Positions 1-7,698 of a DNA stretch of 64,000 bases are shown here, piece after piece; the stretch's first letter is position 1, and every line of letters starts with the position of its first letter. The stretch spans positions 83,329 through 147,328 of the forward strand of contig NZ_JACRSS010000005.1 in NCBI RefSeq assembly GCF_014384805.1, given 5' to 3'. The notes beneath the pieces are model-generated. The model saw only the letters and a program-made list of their open reading frames with translations, was not told where the DNA came from and did no database searches. The translations under genes and the position numbers were made by a program. Origin of the DNA: Guopingia tenuis (lineage in GTDB: Bacteria > Bacillota > Clostridia > Christensenellales > Christensenellaceae).

Positions 1-1
1 C

Positions 2-457
2 GCCATCGCCGGCTCCAACATTGAAATTGTCGATACTATCGACGTGGACGGCACCCGGGAAGACACTCTTGCCAAGATCACGCCCATGCTGAGCAAATAT
101 CCGGATCTGGCCGGCATCTTCTGCTCTCAGGGCGACCCGGCGATTGGATGTCTGGCGGCAGTGGACGCGGCCAACATGAGCGATCAGGTCACCATTCTCA
201 GCTATGACGTGGAATCCGAAGTGGCGGAGGCCATTAAACAGGGATCGGCCATCAAGGGCGGCGTCACCCAGTTCCCCTATGTCATGGGCTATGAGGCCGT
301 GCGGCAGACCGTGCGCGCCATCCGCGGCGAGGAATATGAAAAGCTCATCGAGCTGCCTGTGCTTCCCGTGACCAAGGACAACGTGCAGGAGCTGATTGAC
401 GATCAGGCAGAGTTTTTAAAGAAATACGGCGGATATGACCTGGCGGCGGGAAAATAA
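2..457 (+). CDS. Sugar ABC transporter substrate-binding protein (C-terminal part)
   Basis: The gene is open from the first base, so the N-terminus and signal peptide lie before the window; 151 C-terminal residues are visible. The text reads like the second lobe of a periplasmic-binding-protein-4 fold (RbsB/XylF type): a segment with TKITPMLSKYPDLAGIFCS-like features around base 70-125, an 'SYDVE' segment near base 200 that normally contacts the sugar, and the closing hinge 'GGVTQFPYVMGYEAV' near base 258. Such lipoproteins capture a monosaccharide outside the membrane and deliver it to the permease. It is the first visible gene of an importer whose ATPase and permease follow directly. The ligand cannot be told from this fragment. 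Confidence 0.88.
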   Translation, partial: AIAGSNIEIVDTIDVDGTREDTLAKITPMLSKYPDLAGIFCSQGDPAIGCLAAVDAANMSDQVTILSYDVESEVAEAIKQGSAIKGGVTQFPYVMGYEAVRQTVRAIRGEEYEKLIELPVLPVTKDNVQELIDDQAEFLKKYGGYDLAAGK

Positions 458-487
458 ACACCCGTAAAGCAGCGCAATAACGACTGT

Positions 488-515
488 GCCCGCGGCGGAG
501 GTTTCCGCTGCGGGC
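488..515 (+). promoter_or_regulatory. Intergenic stem-loop between binding protein and ATPase genes
   Basis: Bases 488-499 pair with 504-515 in a 12 bp GC-rich stem (one G-T pair) closed by the loop GGTT. There is no following T run, so it is not a clean intrinsic terminator. Hairpins in this position of ABC operons commonly protect the upstream mRNA and let the binding protein outnumber the membrane parts; that role is inferred here. Confidence 0.6.
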
Positions 516-536
516 AGTTAAAGGGGTGAAAAGGCA

Positions 537-2075
537 TTGGAAGAGAACATCGTAACGTTGCGGGGCATTGGAAAGGCTTTCAACGGCGTGCAGGTGCTTT
601 CCCAGGTGGACCTGGATTTTAAAAAGGGAGAGGTGCATGCCCTGGTGGGAGAAAACGGCGCGGGAAAGTCCACGCTGATGAAAATTCTCATGGGCATCTA
701 TGACCGCACCCAGGGAGAAATTGTCATTGATGGGAAGGAGATGGACGAAACCTATTCCATCAACACCGCGCGGGCTAACGGCATCAACATGGTGCCGCAG
801 GAACTGGCGCTGGTCCCGGCGCTCTCGGTCGGGGAAAATATCATGATGGGCCGGAAAAAGGGAAACCATGGGTTTTTCAGCCTGAAAAAAACGCAGCAGG
901 AGGCCATTCCCTATCTGAACCAGCTGGGAATCACGGTTTCCCCGGAGGTGCGGGTGGATAGCCTGCCCATCTCCTACCGCCAAATGGTCTCCATTGCAAA
1001 GACCTGCGCGGACGACGCCAAGCTCATCATCATGGATGAGCCGACATCCTCCCTCTCCAAAGAGGAAGTGGATGAGCTGATGGCGGTCATCCGCAGGCTC
1101 AAGGAGGATGGAAAGACCATCATCTATATATCGCATCTGCTGGATGAGATTTTCGCCATTTCCGACCGCATCACCGTGTTGCGGGACGGGAAAAAGATCG
1201 TGACTAAACGGACGGAGGAGCTGACGCAGCGCGAGCTCATCTCCTATATGGTGGGGGAAGATCTGCTCCATACCCAGGAGGCGCTCCGGGAGGACGGCGA
1301 GGAGGGAGAGGATATCCTCCGCTCCGCCGGGGAGACGCCCGTGCTGGAGCTTAAGGATATACGGCGCAGGGGAACGGATAAGCGCGTGTCCCTGCGGCTC
1401 TACCCCGGCGAGATCGTGGGGGTTACGGGCCTGATCGGCGCGGGGAAAACCGAGCTGATCCGCAGCATCATCGGGCTGGACAAAATGGACGAGGGGCAGA
1501 TTTTTGTGAAGGGCAGGCCGGTAACCATCCGCTCGCCCCGGGATGCCTATGCTCTGCGCATTGCGACCGTGCCCGAGGACCGCAAGCTGGAAGGGCTGGC
1601 CCTCATCCGCAGCGTCCGGGAAAATATCTCCATGACGCAGAAATACCGCAAATCCATCAGCCGCGCGGGCTTTATCGACAAGAAAAAGGAACGGGAAAAT
1701 GCGCTTTCCCATATCGAAAAGCTGAACACCAAGGTGGCGGATCTGGAACAGCGGGTGCTGAAACTGTCCGGCGGCAACCAGCAGAAGATCGTGATTTCCA
1801 AGGCGCTTTTGTCCGGGCCGGAGATCCTCATTATGGATGAACCCACCCGGGGCATCGACGTGGGCGCCAAGGCGACGATCTATCAGCTGCTTCAGGAATT
1901 GAAAAAAGAGGGCATGGCGATTCTCTATTTCTCCTCGGATGTTTCCGAGATGTCCTTTGTGGGCGACCGTGTGCTGGTCATGCGGGAAGGAGAGATCGTG
2001 CGGGAGCTTCCCAAAAAACAGGCGACCGTGGAAAACATGCTGAACTACATGGCAGGGGGAACAAGCAATGAATAA
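537..2075 (+). CDS. Sugar ABC transporter ATP-binding protein, two fused ABC domains (RbsA/MglA/XylG type)
   Basis: A 512-residue protein with two consecutive ABC domains, the normal length for the RbsA family. The first domain has Walker A GENGAGKST (about residue 39) and Walker B LIIMDEPTS (about 162) but a degraded signature (LPISYRQM); the second has Walker A LIGAGKTE (about 299), a good signature LSGGNQQK (about 409) and Walker B ILIMDEPTRGID (about 430). This asymmetry is typical of the family. It hydrolyses ATP on the cytoplasmic face to drive sugar import through the permease encoded next. The start is TTG at 537, chosen because GGGGTG lies just upstream and no ATG fits. The stop overlaps the permease start by 8 bases, implying translational coupling. 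Confidence 0.95.
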   Translation: MEENIVTLRGIGKAFNGVQVLSQVDLDFKKGEVHALVGENGAGKSTLMKILMGIYDRTQGEIVIDGKEMDETYSINTARANGINMVPQELALVPALSVGENIMMGRKKGNHGFFSLKKTQQEAIPYLNQLGITVSPEVRVDSLPISYRQMVSIAKTCADDAKLIIMDEPTSSLSKEEVDELMAVIRRLKEDGKTIIYISHLLDEIFAISDRITVLRDGKKIVTKRTEELTQRELISYMVGEDLLHTQEALREDGEEGEDILRSAGETPVLELKDIRRRGTDKRVSLRLYPGEIVGVTGLIGAGKTELIRSIIGLDKMDEGQIFVKGRPVTIRSPRDAYALRIATVPEDRKLEGLALIRSVRENISMTQKYRKSISRAGFIDKKKERENALSHIEKLNTKVADLEQRVLKLSGGNQQKIVISKALLSGPEILIMDEPTRGIDVGAKATIYQLLQELKKEGMAILYFSSDVSEMSFVGDRVLVMREGEIVRELPKKQATVENMLNYMAGGTSNE

Positions 2076-3042
2076 CAACAAAATTGGAGGAACAACGCTC
2101 TGGCAGCGGCTCAGGAGCAACCTGTCCCAATATGCGGGCGTTCTGGCGGCGCTGGTGGTTCTGATCGTCGTGGCGACCATCTTCAAGCCAGTTTTTCTGA
2201 GCGGCGATAATATCGTCAACATGATCGTCAACAGCACGACCATCGGTCTCGCAGCATTCGGCATGACCTTTGTCATCCTGACGGGCGGCATCGATCTTTC
2301 CGTGGGCGCTCTGGCAGCCCTGACCGGCGTTTTTGCCGCCGATCTTTTGGGCCGGGGCGTACCGATGGGCGTGGTGATCCCTCTGGGGATTATAGCGGGA
2401 GCGCTGGTCGGCATGGGTGTGGGAGCGATTATCGCAAAAACCAATATCCCGCCCTTTATCGTCACGCTGGGGCTGACCAATATCTATAGCGGCCTGGCCA
2501 TTGCCTATAACGACGGATATCCCGTCCCCATTGCGCTGGAAGATCCTTTCACTGTATTGGGCAACGGAAAAATTCTCGGCATCCCCACGCCCATCCTGGT
2601 GCTGATTGCCGCGTTTATCATCTGCTATATCATATTGAACAAGACAAACGTCGGGCGCAATGTTTTCATCATCGGCGGAAACAAGGAGGCGGCCCGGCTT
2701 TCGGGAATCAGCGTCACCAAAACCACCATGTTCAGCTTTGCCATTCACTGCGCCCTGGTGGCCCTTGCGGGAATGATTCTGGCGTCGCGCCTTTATTCCG
2801 GCCTGCCCTCTGCGGGCAAAAACATGGAGATGAACGCCATCACCGCTGTGGTTCTGGGCGGCACCAGCATGACGGGCGGCGATGGCAATATCATCGGCAC
2901 GGTCATCGGCGTGCTTCTATTGCAGGTGCTTTTGAACGTGATGACAATTTTCAGTTTTCCGGCCTTCCTGCAGTCGCTGGTGCAGGGCGTGATCGTGATC
3001 GTCGCGGTGCTCTATGACTATCTGCGCAAAAAGAAGATCTGA
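2068..3042 (+). CDS. Sugar ABC transporter permease (RbsC type)
   Basis: A 324-residue, very hydrophobic membrane protein of the branched-chain-amino-acid/ribose permease family. It carries the family hallmarks GGIDLSVGAL (about residue 72) and GGTSMTGGDGNIIGTVIG (about 264), plus the AARLSGI cytoplasmic loop that touches the ATPase. It forms the channel through which the sugar bound by the upstream lipoprotein enters. It overlaps the ATPase gene by 8 bases and is followed after 34 bases by an isomerase-like gene, so all four form one operon. The family assignment is secure; the sugar is unknown, though the neighbour suggests a deoxy- or pentose-like substrate. Confidence 0.94.
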   Translation: MNNNKIGGTTLWQRLRSNLSQYAGVLAALVVLIVVATIFKPVFLSGDNIVNMIVNSTTIGLAAFGMTFVILTGGIDLSVGALAALTGVFAADLLGRGVPMGVVIPLGIIAGALVGMGVGAIIAKTNIPPFIVTLGLTNIYSGLAIAYNDGYPVPIALEDPFTVLGNGKILGIPTPILVLIAAFIICYIILNKTNVGRNVFIIGGNKEAARLSGISVTKTTMFSFAIHCALVALAGMILASRLYSGLPSAGKNMEMNAITAVVLGGTSMTGGDGNIIGTVIGVLLLQVLLNVMTIFSFPAFLQSLVQGVIVIVAVLYDYLRKKKI

Positions 3043-3076
3043 CCATCAACAACAATAGGAGAACGGGATAGAGAAT

Positions 3077-4414
3077 ATGGGAAAAGTAAAGATTGGACTT
3101 ATTTGTGTTTCTCTCGAAGGAGAGCATACCGAGCTGGCCCAGAAATTTCTGCGGGAGGCCCGGCAGGCTTTAGAGGCCGCCGGTGTGGGAGTCGTCAACC
3201 CCCAGGACCCCGTCACGCTGGACGGCGGCCAGGTGGCGGCCCAGTGCCGTGCGGCGCAGGAGGCAGGAGCGGAGGGAATCGTCTATATGGCCGGGACCTG
3301 GCTGCTGGCCACGCATATCGTGGACGCGGTTTTACAGAGCAGCCTGCCTGCGGCGGTCTGGGGAATCCCAGAGCCGGTGTCTTTTTCCTCGGTGGGATGC
3401 AATGTCGTGCATGGCGCATTGGATGAAATGAACATCCCCCATAAGCTGCTCTATGGAATGCCGGGGGATCCCGGGGTCTTGGAGGAAATCCGGGCCTTCG
3501 CGCAGGCAGCGCAGGCCGTGAGAAAGCTGAAAAACGCTCGGATGGGCCTCATCGGCGGACGCACCATCTGCGCCTATCCCACGGCGGCGGATCCGAACCA
3601 GATCAAGGCCCTGTTCGGCACGGAGGTCGAACATATCGACCAGCTGGTGCTGCTGGAAAAGGCAAAGCAGGTTCCGGATGCCCGGGCGGAAGAATGGCTG
3701 AAGGCGGCGCGGGGGCGCTATGGAAGCATGAACGTTTCGGCTGAGACGCTGAAAAAATCCGCCAAGGTCTATTTTGCCTTAAAGGAGATCGTCCGGGAAT
3801 ATGCGTTGGATTTCTTTTCCGTCAAATGTATCGGAGAATTTTTGGATACCTATACCTCCTGCTGCCTGGCTCTCTCGGCGCTGAATGACGAGGGGATTCC
3901 GGCCCAATGCCAATGCAATCTGAATGCGGCGGTTTCCGGATATGTGCTAAGTCTCCTTGCCGGAGAGCCGGCCTATTTTGGGGATATTAACATGGTGGAT
4001 ACGCGGGACGGCGTCGCCCGGCTCATCAACTGCGGTTCGATTCCCGGCCGCCTGGCTTCTGCCGACCAGGAGATTCAGATTGTGGAGCAATATGCCTATA
4101 TGGGCCTGGGGAGGGGAGCCAGCACGCTGTTCTGCATGAAACCCGGCCGCATCACCTTTGGAACGCTGGGGCGCGTGGACGGTCGGTATGTCATGAGCAT
4201 CGCCGGAGGCGAGGCATTTTCCCAGCCTTTGGAGAAGCTCCGGGAGGTGCGCAGCTGGGCCCAGGGGTTTGTCCGGCTGGACGGCAATCCCCAGGAATTT
4301 TTCCGCAATATCCGCTGCAATCACAGCGTGGCGGCCTATGGAGACCATCGTCTGGCCCTCCGGGAATTTTGCCGTCAGACCGGGGTGTTTGCCTTGGATA
4401 ACGACGCAATATGA
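3077..4414 (+). CDS. L-fucose/L-arabinose isomerase-like protein
   Basis: A 445-residue cytoplasmic protein with the two-Rossmann-domain architecture of the FucI/AraA superfamily: the N-terminal part has the 'GAEGIVYMAGTW' type strand and the C-terminal part has 'CLALSALNDEGIP', 'INCGSIPG' and a late 'NHS...YGDHRLAL' segment. In family members the 'ACE-x-D' motif after 'GIPA' supplies a metal-binding Glu and Asp. Here the aligned residues are Gln279 and Asn281 (motif CQCN), so a metal-dependent aldose-ketose isomerase activity is doubtful. It follows the sugar importer in the same operon and probably handles the imported sugar or binds it. RBS AGGAGAACGGG precedes the ATG. The enzymatic role should be regarded as unknown. 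Confidence 0.8.
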   Translation: MGKVKIGLICVSLEGEHTELAQKFLREARQALEAAGVGVVNPQDPVTLDGGQVAAQCRAAQEAGAEGIVYMAGTWLLATHIVDAVLQSSLPAAVWGIPEPVSFSSVGCNVVHGALDEMNIPHKLLYGMPGDPGVLEEIRAFAQAAQAVRKLKNARMGLIGGRTICAYPTAADPNQIKALFGTEVEHIDQLVLLEKAKQVPDARAEEWLKAARGRYGSMNVSAETLKKSAKVYFALKEIVREYALDFFSVKCIGEFLDTYTSCCLALSALNDEGIPAQCQCNLNAAVSGYVLSLLAGEPAYFGDINMVDTRDGVARLINCGSIPGRLASADQEIQIVEQYAYMGLGRGASTLFCMKPGRITFGTLGRVDGRYVMSIAGGEAFSQPLEKLREVRSWAQGFVRLDGNPQEFFRNIRCNHSVAAYGDHRLALREFCRQTGVFALDNDAI

Positions 4415-4449
4415 CGGGAAATAGACACGCTGCACCATAAAATAACGCG

Positions 4450-4486
4450 GCCGGTGTTCTCCGCTGGAAACGGCGGAAACACCGGC
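4450..4486 (+). terminator. Hairpin after the sugar operon
   Basis: GCCGGTGTT (4450-4458) pairs with AACACCGGC (4478-4486), with further pairing inside (CTCCGC with GGCGGA). No T run follows, so it is a weak terminator or an mRNA 3'-end stabiliser. Confidence 0.45.
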
Positions 4487-4619
4487 TGTGTCTATAATGG
4501 GCCAACGCTTTGGGGAAGATGGCCTTTTTTTGTGCAGTGAAAATCCGTCGGAGTTTGAAAAACAGGGAGAAATGCAGTATACTACCGAATATAGAATGAA
4601 GGAAAAAGGGGAAATGGAA

Positions 4620-5336
4620 ATGAAACGGATCGATGAGCGTGCGGCGGATGAGCTGCGCCGTGTAAAAATAACGCCGGATTTTATGCCCAATGCGGCAGGC
4701 TCCTGTTTTATTGAATGGGGGAATACCCGGGTGCTGGTGAGCGCCAGCGTGAAGGAAGGAGTGCCATCCTTTTTGGCGGAAAGCGGACGGGGATGGCTGA
4801 CGGCGGAATATGCCATGCTGCCCGGCTCCACCGGGACGCGCAAGGCCCGGGAACGGGGCAAGGCAGATTCCCGCAGTATTGAGATCCAGCGGCTCATCGG
4901 GCGCAGTCTGCGCTCGGTTTTGGATCTGGAAGCCTTGAACGGGTTTACCATCACCATCGACTGCGATGTGGTTCAGGCGGACGGCGGCACACGGACGGCC
5001 TCCATCACCGGCGGCTTTGTGGCCCTGGGCCTGGCGGTGAAGCGGCTGATCCGGGAGGGCAGGCTGGAGAAAAATCCCATCAAGACGTATCTGGCGGCAG
5101 TTTCGGCGGGAATTGTGGAGGGCCGGGCACTTCTGGATCTATGCTATGTGGAAGATTCTTCGGCGGAAGCAGACATGAACTTTGTGGGAGACGAACAGGG
5201 CGGCATCGCAGAGATCCAGATCTGCGGTGAAAAACGGACGATTCGTGATGAGGAATTTGCGGCGCTGCTGGGCTATTGCAAAAAGGGCGTAGGCGAACTC
5301 ATCCGGAAACAGAAGGAGATATTGGAAAACGCATGA
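4620..5336 (+). CDS. rph: Ribonuclease PH
   Basis: A 238-residue phosphorolytic 3'-5' exoribonuclease that trims tRNA 3' extensions. The sequence shows the family core: 'MPNAAGSCFIEWGNTRVL', 'LPGSTGTR' with the substrate-binding arginines, 'IQRLIGRSLRS', and 'QADGGTRTAS' forming the phosphate/RNA site. The open frame extends 44 codons further upstream, but the ATG at 4620 sits about 8 bases after AAGGGG and gives the usual family length; an ATG two codons earlier (4614) is too near that RBS. The stop overlaps the next gene as ATGA. It is therefore co-translated with the nucleotide-sanitising pyrophosphatase, an arrangement common in Firmicutes. Confidence 0.95.
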   Translation: MKRIDERAADELRRVKITPDFMPNAAGSCFIEWGNTRVLVSASVKEGVPSFLAESGRGWLTAEYAMLPGSTGTRKARERGKADSRSIEIQRLIGRSLRSVLDLEALNGFTITIDCDVVQADGGTRTASITGGFVALGLAVKRLIREGRLEKNPIKTYLAAVSAGIVEGRALLDLCYVEDSSAEADMNFVGDEQGGIAEIQICGEKRTIRDEEFAALLGYCKKGVGELIRKQKEILENA

Positions 5337-5917
5337 AGAAATTAGTAATTGCGACGGGAAATCCCGGAAAAGTGCGGGAGATCAAAAAGATTTTGGAGGG
5401 AGTATACGACGAGATCTGCTCCCTGAAGGACGAGGGAATTGCGGTGGATATCGTGGAGGATGCGGACAGCTTCCTGGGCAATGCGGCCAAGAAGGCGCTG
5501 ACCATCAGCCGCCTGGTAGACTGCGATGTTTTGGCAGACGATTCTGGCCTCTGTGTGGACGGGCTGGGCGGACGCCCGGGCGTCTATTCGGCTCGGTATT
5601 CCGCAAGCGGAACGGATGAGGACAATAATAAGAAGCTGGTGGAGGAATGCGCGGCGCTGGACGAAGAGGGGCGCCAGGCCAGCTATGTCTGCGCCATCGT
5701 TCTGGCCCGGGGCGGGCAGGAGATTTACAGCTGCGAAGGGAAATGCTATGGCCGGATTGTTTTGGAGGCCCATGGGAACGGCGGATTTGGCTATGACCCG
5801 TATTTCTATCTTCCGGAATATGGCCAGACCTTTGGCGAACTGCCCGCTGAGGAAAAGAACAAAATCAGCCACCGGGCGCTGGCATTGAAAAAGGTGCAGG
5901 AATTTTTGCAAAAATAG
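5333..5917 (+). CDS. rdgB: Non-canonical purine NTP pyrophosphatase (RdgB/HAM1 family)
   Basis: A 194-residue enzyme that hydrolyses ITP, dITP and XTP to the monophosphates, keeping deaminated purines out of nucleic acids. Family signatures are in order: 'ATGNPGKVREI' at the N-terminus, 'ADDSGLCVDGLGGRPGVYSARY' region near residue 65, and 'GGFGYDPYF' near 145. The start at 5333 (ATG overlapping the rph stop in ATGA) gives the exact family N-terminus; the longer open frame starting at 5276 lies inside rph and is rejected. A phosphodiesterase gene follows after 9 bases, so the three genes form an operon. Confidence 0.95.
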   Translation: MKKLVIATGNPGKVREIKKILEGVYDEICSLKDEGIAVDIVEDADSFLGNAAKKALTISRLVDCDVLADDSGLCVDGLGGRPGVYSARYSASGTDEDNNKKLVEECAALDEEGRQASYVCAIVLARGGQEIYSCEGKCYGRIVLEAHGNGGFGYDPYFYLPEYGQTFGELPAEEKNKISHRALALKKVQEFLQK

Positions 5918-5926
5918 GAAAAGAAT

Positions 5927-6409
5927 ATGGATGCAAAGCGAATTTTAGTCCTGTCGGATACCCACCGGCACCGCGCCGCCTGGGAATGCGCCTTAAAACA
6001 GGCGGGGCCGGTGGATGAAATTTTTCATTTGGGGGATAATGTGGGTGATGCTGCTGCTATTGCGGACCGGGCGAAGATCCGGGTGACCTGCGTGAAGGGC
6101 AACTGCGATTTTGGCGGCGCGGAGGCTGAGGAGCTTGTGCAGATTCTGGGCCACAAAATCCTCCTGACCCATGGACACAACTACGGCGTCAAATATTCCA
6201 TCGACCGTCTCTGTTATGCAGCGGAGGAGAAGCAGGCAGAAGCAGCTTTTTTCGGGCATACGCACCGCCCGCTGGTGGATTATTACCATGGCATTCTTCT
6301 CTTGAATCCCGGAAGCCTGGGAGAGCCGCGAGGAGGGCGCAGCACCTTTGGGATGGTGCTGGTATCTAAGGAAGGGATTTTTCCCAGGGTTGTAGAGCTG
6401 CAAGGTTAA
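5927..6409 (+). CDS. YfcE/MJ0936-family metallophosphoesterase
   Basis: A 160-residue single-domain calcineurin-like phosphoesterase. All metal-binding blocks are visible in order: LSDTH, HLGDN, KGNCD, LLTHGH and GHTHRP, followed by NPGS. Members use two metal ions to cleave phosphodiesters; the physiological substrate of this subfamily is generally unknown. It is commonly encoded directly after rph and the ITPase in Clostridia, as here (9 base gap). A hairpin terminator follows at 6429. Confidence 0.92.
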   Translation: MDAKRILVLSDTHRHRAAWECALKQAGPVDEIFHLGDNVGDAAAIADRAKIRVTCVKGNCDFGGAEAEELVQILGHKILLTHGHNYGVKYSIDRLCYAAEEKQAEAAFFGHTHRPLVDYYHGILLLNPGSLGEPRGGRSTFGMVLVSKEGIFPRVVELQG

Positions 6410-6428
6410 AAAACTTCCAGTTTTTGCG

Positions 6429-6457
6429 CCATAGGGCTTGACAAGCTATGGTTTTTT
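6429..6457 (+). terminator. Intrinsic terminator of the rph operon
   Basis: CCATAG (6429-6434) pairs with CTATGG (6446-6451), strengthened by inner CTTG/CAAG pairing, followed directly by six T. The descending arm and loop contain the -35 box of the tRNA promoter. Confidence 0.75.
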
Positions 6458-6467
6458 ATTATATAAT
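6438..6467 (+). promoter_or_regulatory. Sigma-A promoter of the tRNA operon
   Basis: TTGACA (6438-6443) and TATAAT (6462-6467) with an 18 base spacer, both perfect consensus hexamers. It lies about 85 bases before tRNA-Arg and overlaps the preceding terminator hairpin. Confidence 0.8.
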
Positions 6468-6552
6468 CGAACCTGCGCACAGGCGGATCAACCTGTCTTT
6501 GGGGGGCATTGGTGAAGCCAAAAACCTTGTGAGCGCAGAAATTATTTACTTT

Positions 6553-6629
6553 GCGTCTGTAGCTCAGTAGGATAGAGCAACGGCCTTCTAAGCCGTGTGT
6601 CCGGGGTTCGAATCCCTGCAGGCGCGCCA
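6553..6629 (+). tRNA. tRNA-Arg (TCT)
   Basis: A 77-base cloverleaf including encoded CCA. Acceptor GCGTCTG pairs with CAGGCGC; anticodon loop CTTCTAA gives anticodon TCT; T loop is TTCGAAT. First gene of a four-tRNA cluster. Confidence 0.95.
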
Positions 6630-6633
6630 CCAT

Positions 6634-6711
6634 GGTGGGTATAGCTCAGTTGGTTAGAGTGCCTGGTTGTGGCCCAGGAGGTCGTGGGTTCGAGTCCCAC
6701 TACTCACCCCA
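6634..6711 (+). tRNA. tRNA-His (GTG)
   Basis: The acceptor GTGGGTA pairs with TACTCAC; anticodon loop TTGTGGC gives GTG. The extra G at position -1 (6634) facing C73, characteristic of histidine tRNA, is encoded, as is CCA. Confidence 0.95.
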
Positions 6712-6720
6712 TAAAAATAA

Positions 6721-6795
6721 TGGGGTGTCGCCAAGTGGTAAGGCACGGGACTTTGACTCCCGCATTCGTAGGTTCAAATCCTGCCACCCCAGCCA
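6721..6795 (+). tRNA. tRNA-Gln (TTG)
   Basis: The acceptor TGGGGTG pairs with CACCCCA, followed by G and encoded CCA. The anticodon loop carries TTG. The gene is 75 bases long. Confidence 0.95.
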
Positions 6796-6809
6796 AAACG
6801 TAATATTGT

Positions 6810-6885
6810 GACTCGCTAGCTCAGGTGGTAGAGCACTTGACTTTTAATCAAGGTGTCCGGGGTTCGAATCCCCGGCGGGTCACCA
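6810..6885 (+). tRNA. tRNA-Lys (TTT)
   Basis: The acceptor GACTCGC pairs with GCGGGTC (one T-G pair), discriminator A and encoded CCA. The anticodon loop carries TTT. Its last 12 bases (6874-6885) recur at 7453-7464, suggesting use as an integration site. Confidence 0.95.
6874..6885 (+). repeat. Candidate attachment site copy 1 (tRNA-Lys 3' end)
   Basis: GGCGGGTCACCA, the end of the tRNA-Lys gene. An identical 12-mer lies at 7453-7464, 579 bases downstream, next to a tyrosine recombinase remnant. The 3' ends of tRNA genes are the usual targets of such enzymes. Confidence 0.5.
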
Positions 6886-6907
6886 CGTCGCAACAAGCGA
6901 CATTGAC

Positions 6908-6937
6908 ATGACCCCATCGCAGAAGCGATGGGGTCAT
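6908..6937 (+). terminator. Hairpin terminator of the tRNA operon
   Basis: A perfect 13 bp stem: 6908-6920 pairs with 6925-6937 around the loop AGAA. The following bases are only moderately T-rich, but position and stem strength fit termination of the tRNA transcript. Confidence 0.7.
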
Positions 6938-7469
6938 TGTCTTATGCCGCTGATGCTCCTTTTCCGAGAAAAGTCACGCTTGCTGCGGTTATGCCCTTGT
7001 AAACGCGGGCATAACGCCTCCGCTGCGCTGCCAACTTTTCTCGGTTCTGAAATCGATAGTTTAAATCATATTCGATAAGTGTAAGTGGTTTGTGAATTTT
7101 TTATATTCCGAAAATAAATAACCATTCCGTAAAACTTCTCCACGGCAGAGGAAACTCCGCGGTCATGCCCCCCCACCGAAATGGGTGTTTTTTTACCGTT
7201 CCGATTCCTCCTACTTTTTCAGGAAAAGTGCGCTCCCTTTCGGCTAAGGGCTTATAAATACGCCCTTTTAACGCCGATTCGGTCGCTGTCACTTTTTTGC
7301 GGGTACGCGCCTACAGCGCGTTTTGTTATCAGTCAAGAGTTCAAGTTTGATAAACCACATAAAAAGGGGGGATCCGAAGGGCTGTCCGGCGTATCCAGTG
7401 GAGGAAAAGCGAAACGGCAGGTATGAAACCCCGCCCCGGAGCACAGGCAAATGGCGGGTCACCAAGAAA
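6938..7469. other. Gene-poor stretch after the tRNA cluster
   Basis: No convincing coding region is present; the short open frames here lack ribosome binding sites and family resemblance. The stretch holds the second copy of the tRNA-Lys 3' end (7453-7464) and otherwise looks like debris of an inserted element lying between the tRNA operon and an integrase fragment. Confidence 0.5.
7453..7464 (+). repeat. Candidate attachment site copy 2
   Basis: GGCGGGTCACCA, identical to the last 12 bases of tRNA-Lys. The flanks differ (T before and A after, versus C and C at the tRNA). It sits 61 bases beyond the stop codon of the integrase remnant, the usual spacing between an integrase gene and its attachment site. 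Confidence 0.5.
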
Positions 7470-7508
7470 AACCGCTTAACAAAGGGATTTGTCAAGCGGT
7501 TCTTTTTT
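7470..7508. terminator. Intrinsic terminator, possibly bidirectional
   Basis: AACCGCTT (7470-7477) pairs with AAGCGGTT (7494-7501), with inner CAAA/TTTG pairing, followed by seven T on the + strand. On the - strand a shorter T run follows, so it could also end the integrase fragment transcript. Confidence 0.7.
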
Positions 7509-7525
7509 TGTGTTCGCCCGAAAAA

Positions 7526-7666
7526 TCAGTTTTGACTGATTTTTGACTGATTTTGAAAAGCATGATCGAGCCGGGAAGCCAGCGTTTTGCTGTCGATTGT
7601 GATGTGGTTATATATGTCCATAGTCATCGCTATGGTGCTGTGGCCCGGCAGTTTTTGGGCAAAAAA
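7526..7666 (-). pseudogene. Tyrosine recombinase (integrase) C-terminal remnant
   Basis: The - strand frame ending at the TGA 7528-7526 encodes 46 residues, opening with FFAQKLPGHSTIAM and TMDIYNHITID, then a charged tail. This is the C-terminal end of a phage/ICE-type integrase: the 'GHS' histidine and the catalytic tyrosine in 'DIYNH' are both visible. An in-frame TGA directly upstream and the neighbouring Spo0A-like gene show that everything before the second catalytic histidine has been lost. It cannot be active. Together with the tRNA-Lys 3' end copy nearby it marks a past insertion at this tRNA locus. It is unrelated in sequence detail to the intact integrase near 60 kb. Confidence 0.8.
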
Positions 7667-7698
7667 TCACGGGGAATGTCTTTGCGCAGAGATTGGAG

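Noticed and set aside
345..2480. Very long - strand open frame (711 codons) opposite the sugar transporter genes
   Set aside because: It lies antisense to three clear genes with family motifs, has no RBS, and its translation shows no domain. Such frames arise in GC-rich coding DNA.
6406..6633. - strand frame reading through tRNA-Arg
   Set aside because: Antisense of a tRNA gene ('GFEPRTHGLEGRC' type text); not a protein.
7181..7535. Short overlapping open frames between the tRNA cluster and the integrase remnant
   Set aside because: No RBS, conflicting frames, and an intrinsic terminator inside; more likely decayed element DNA.
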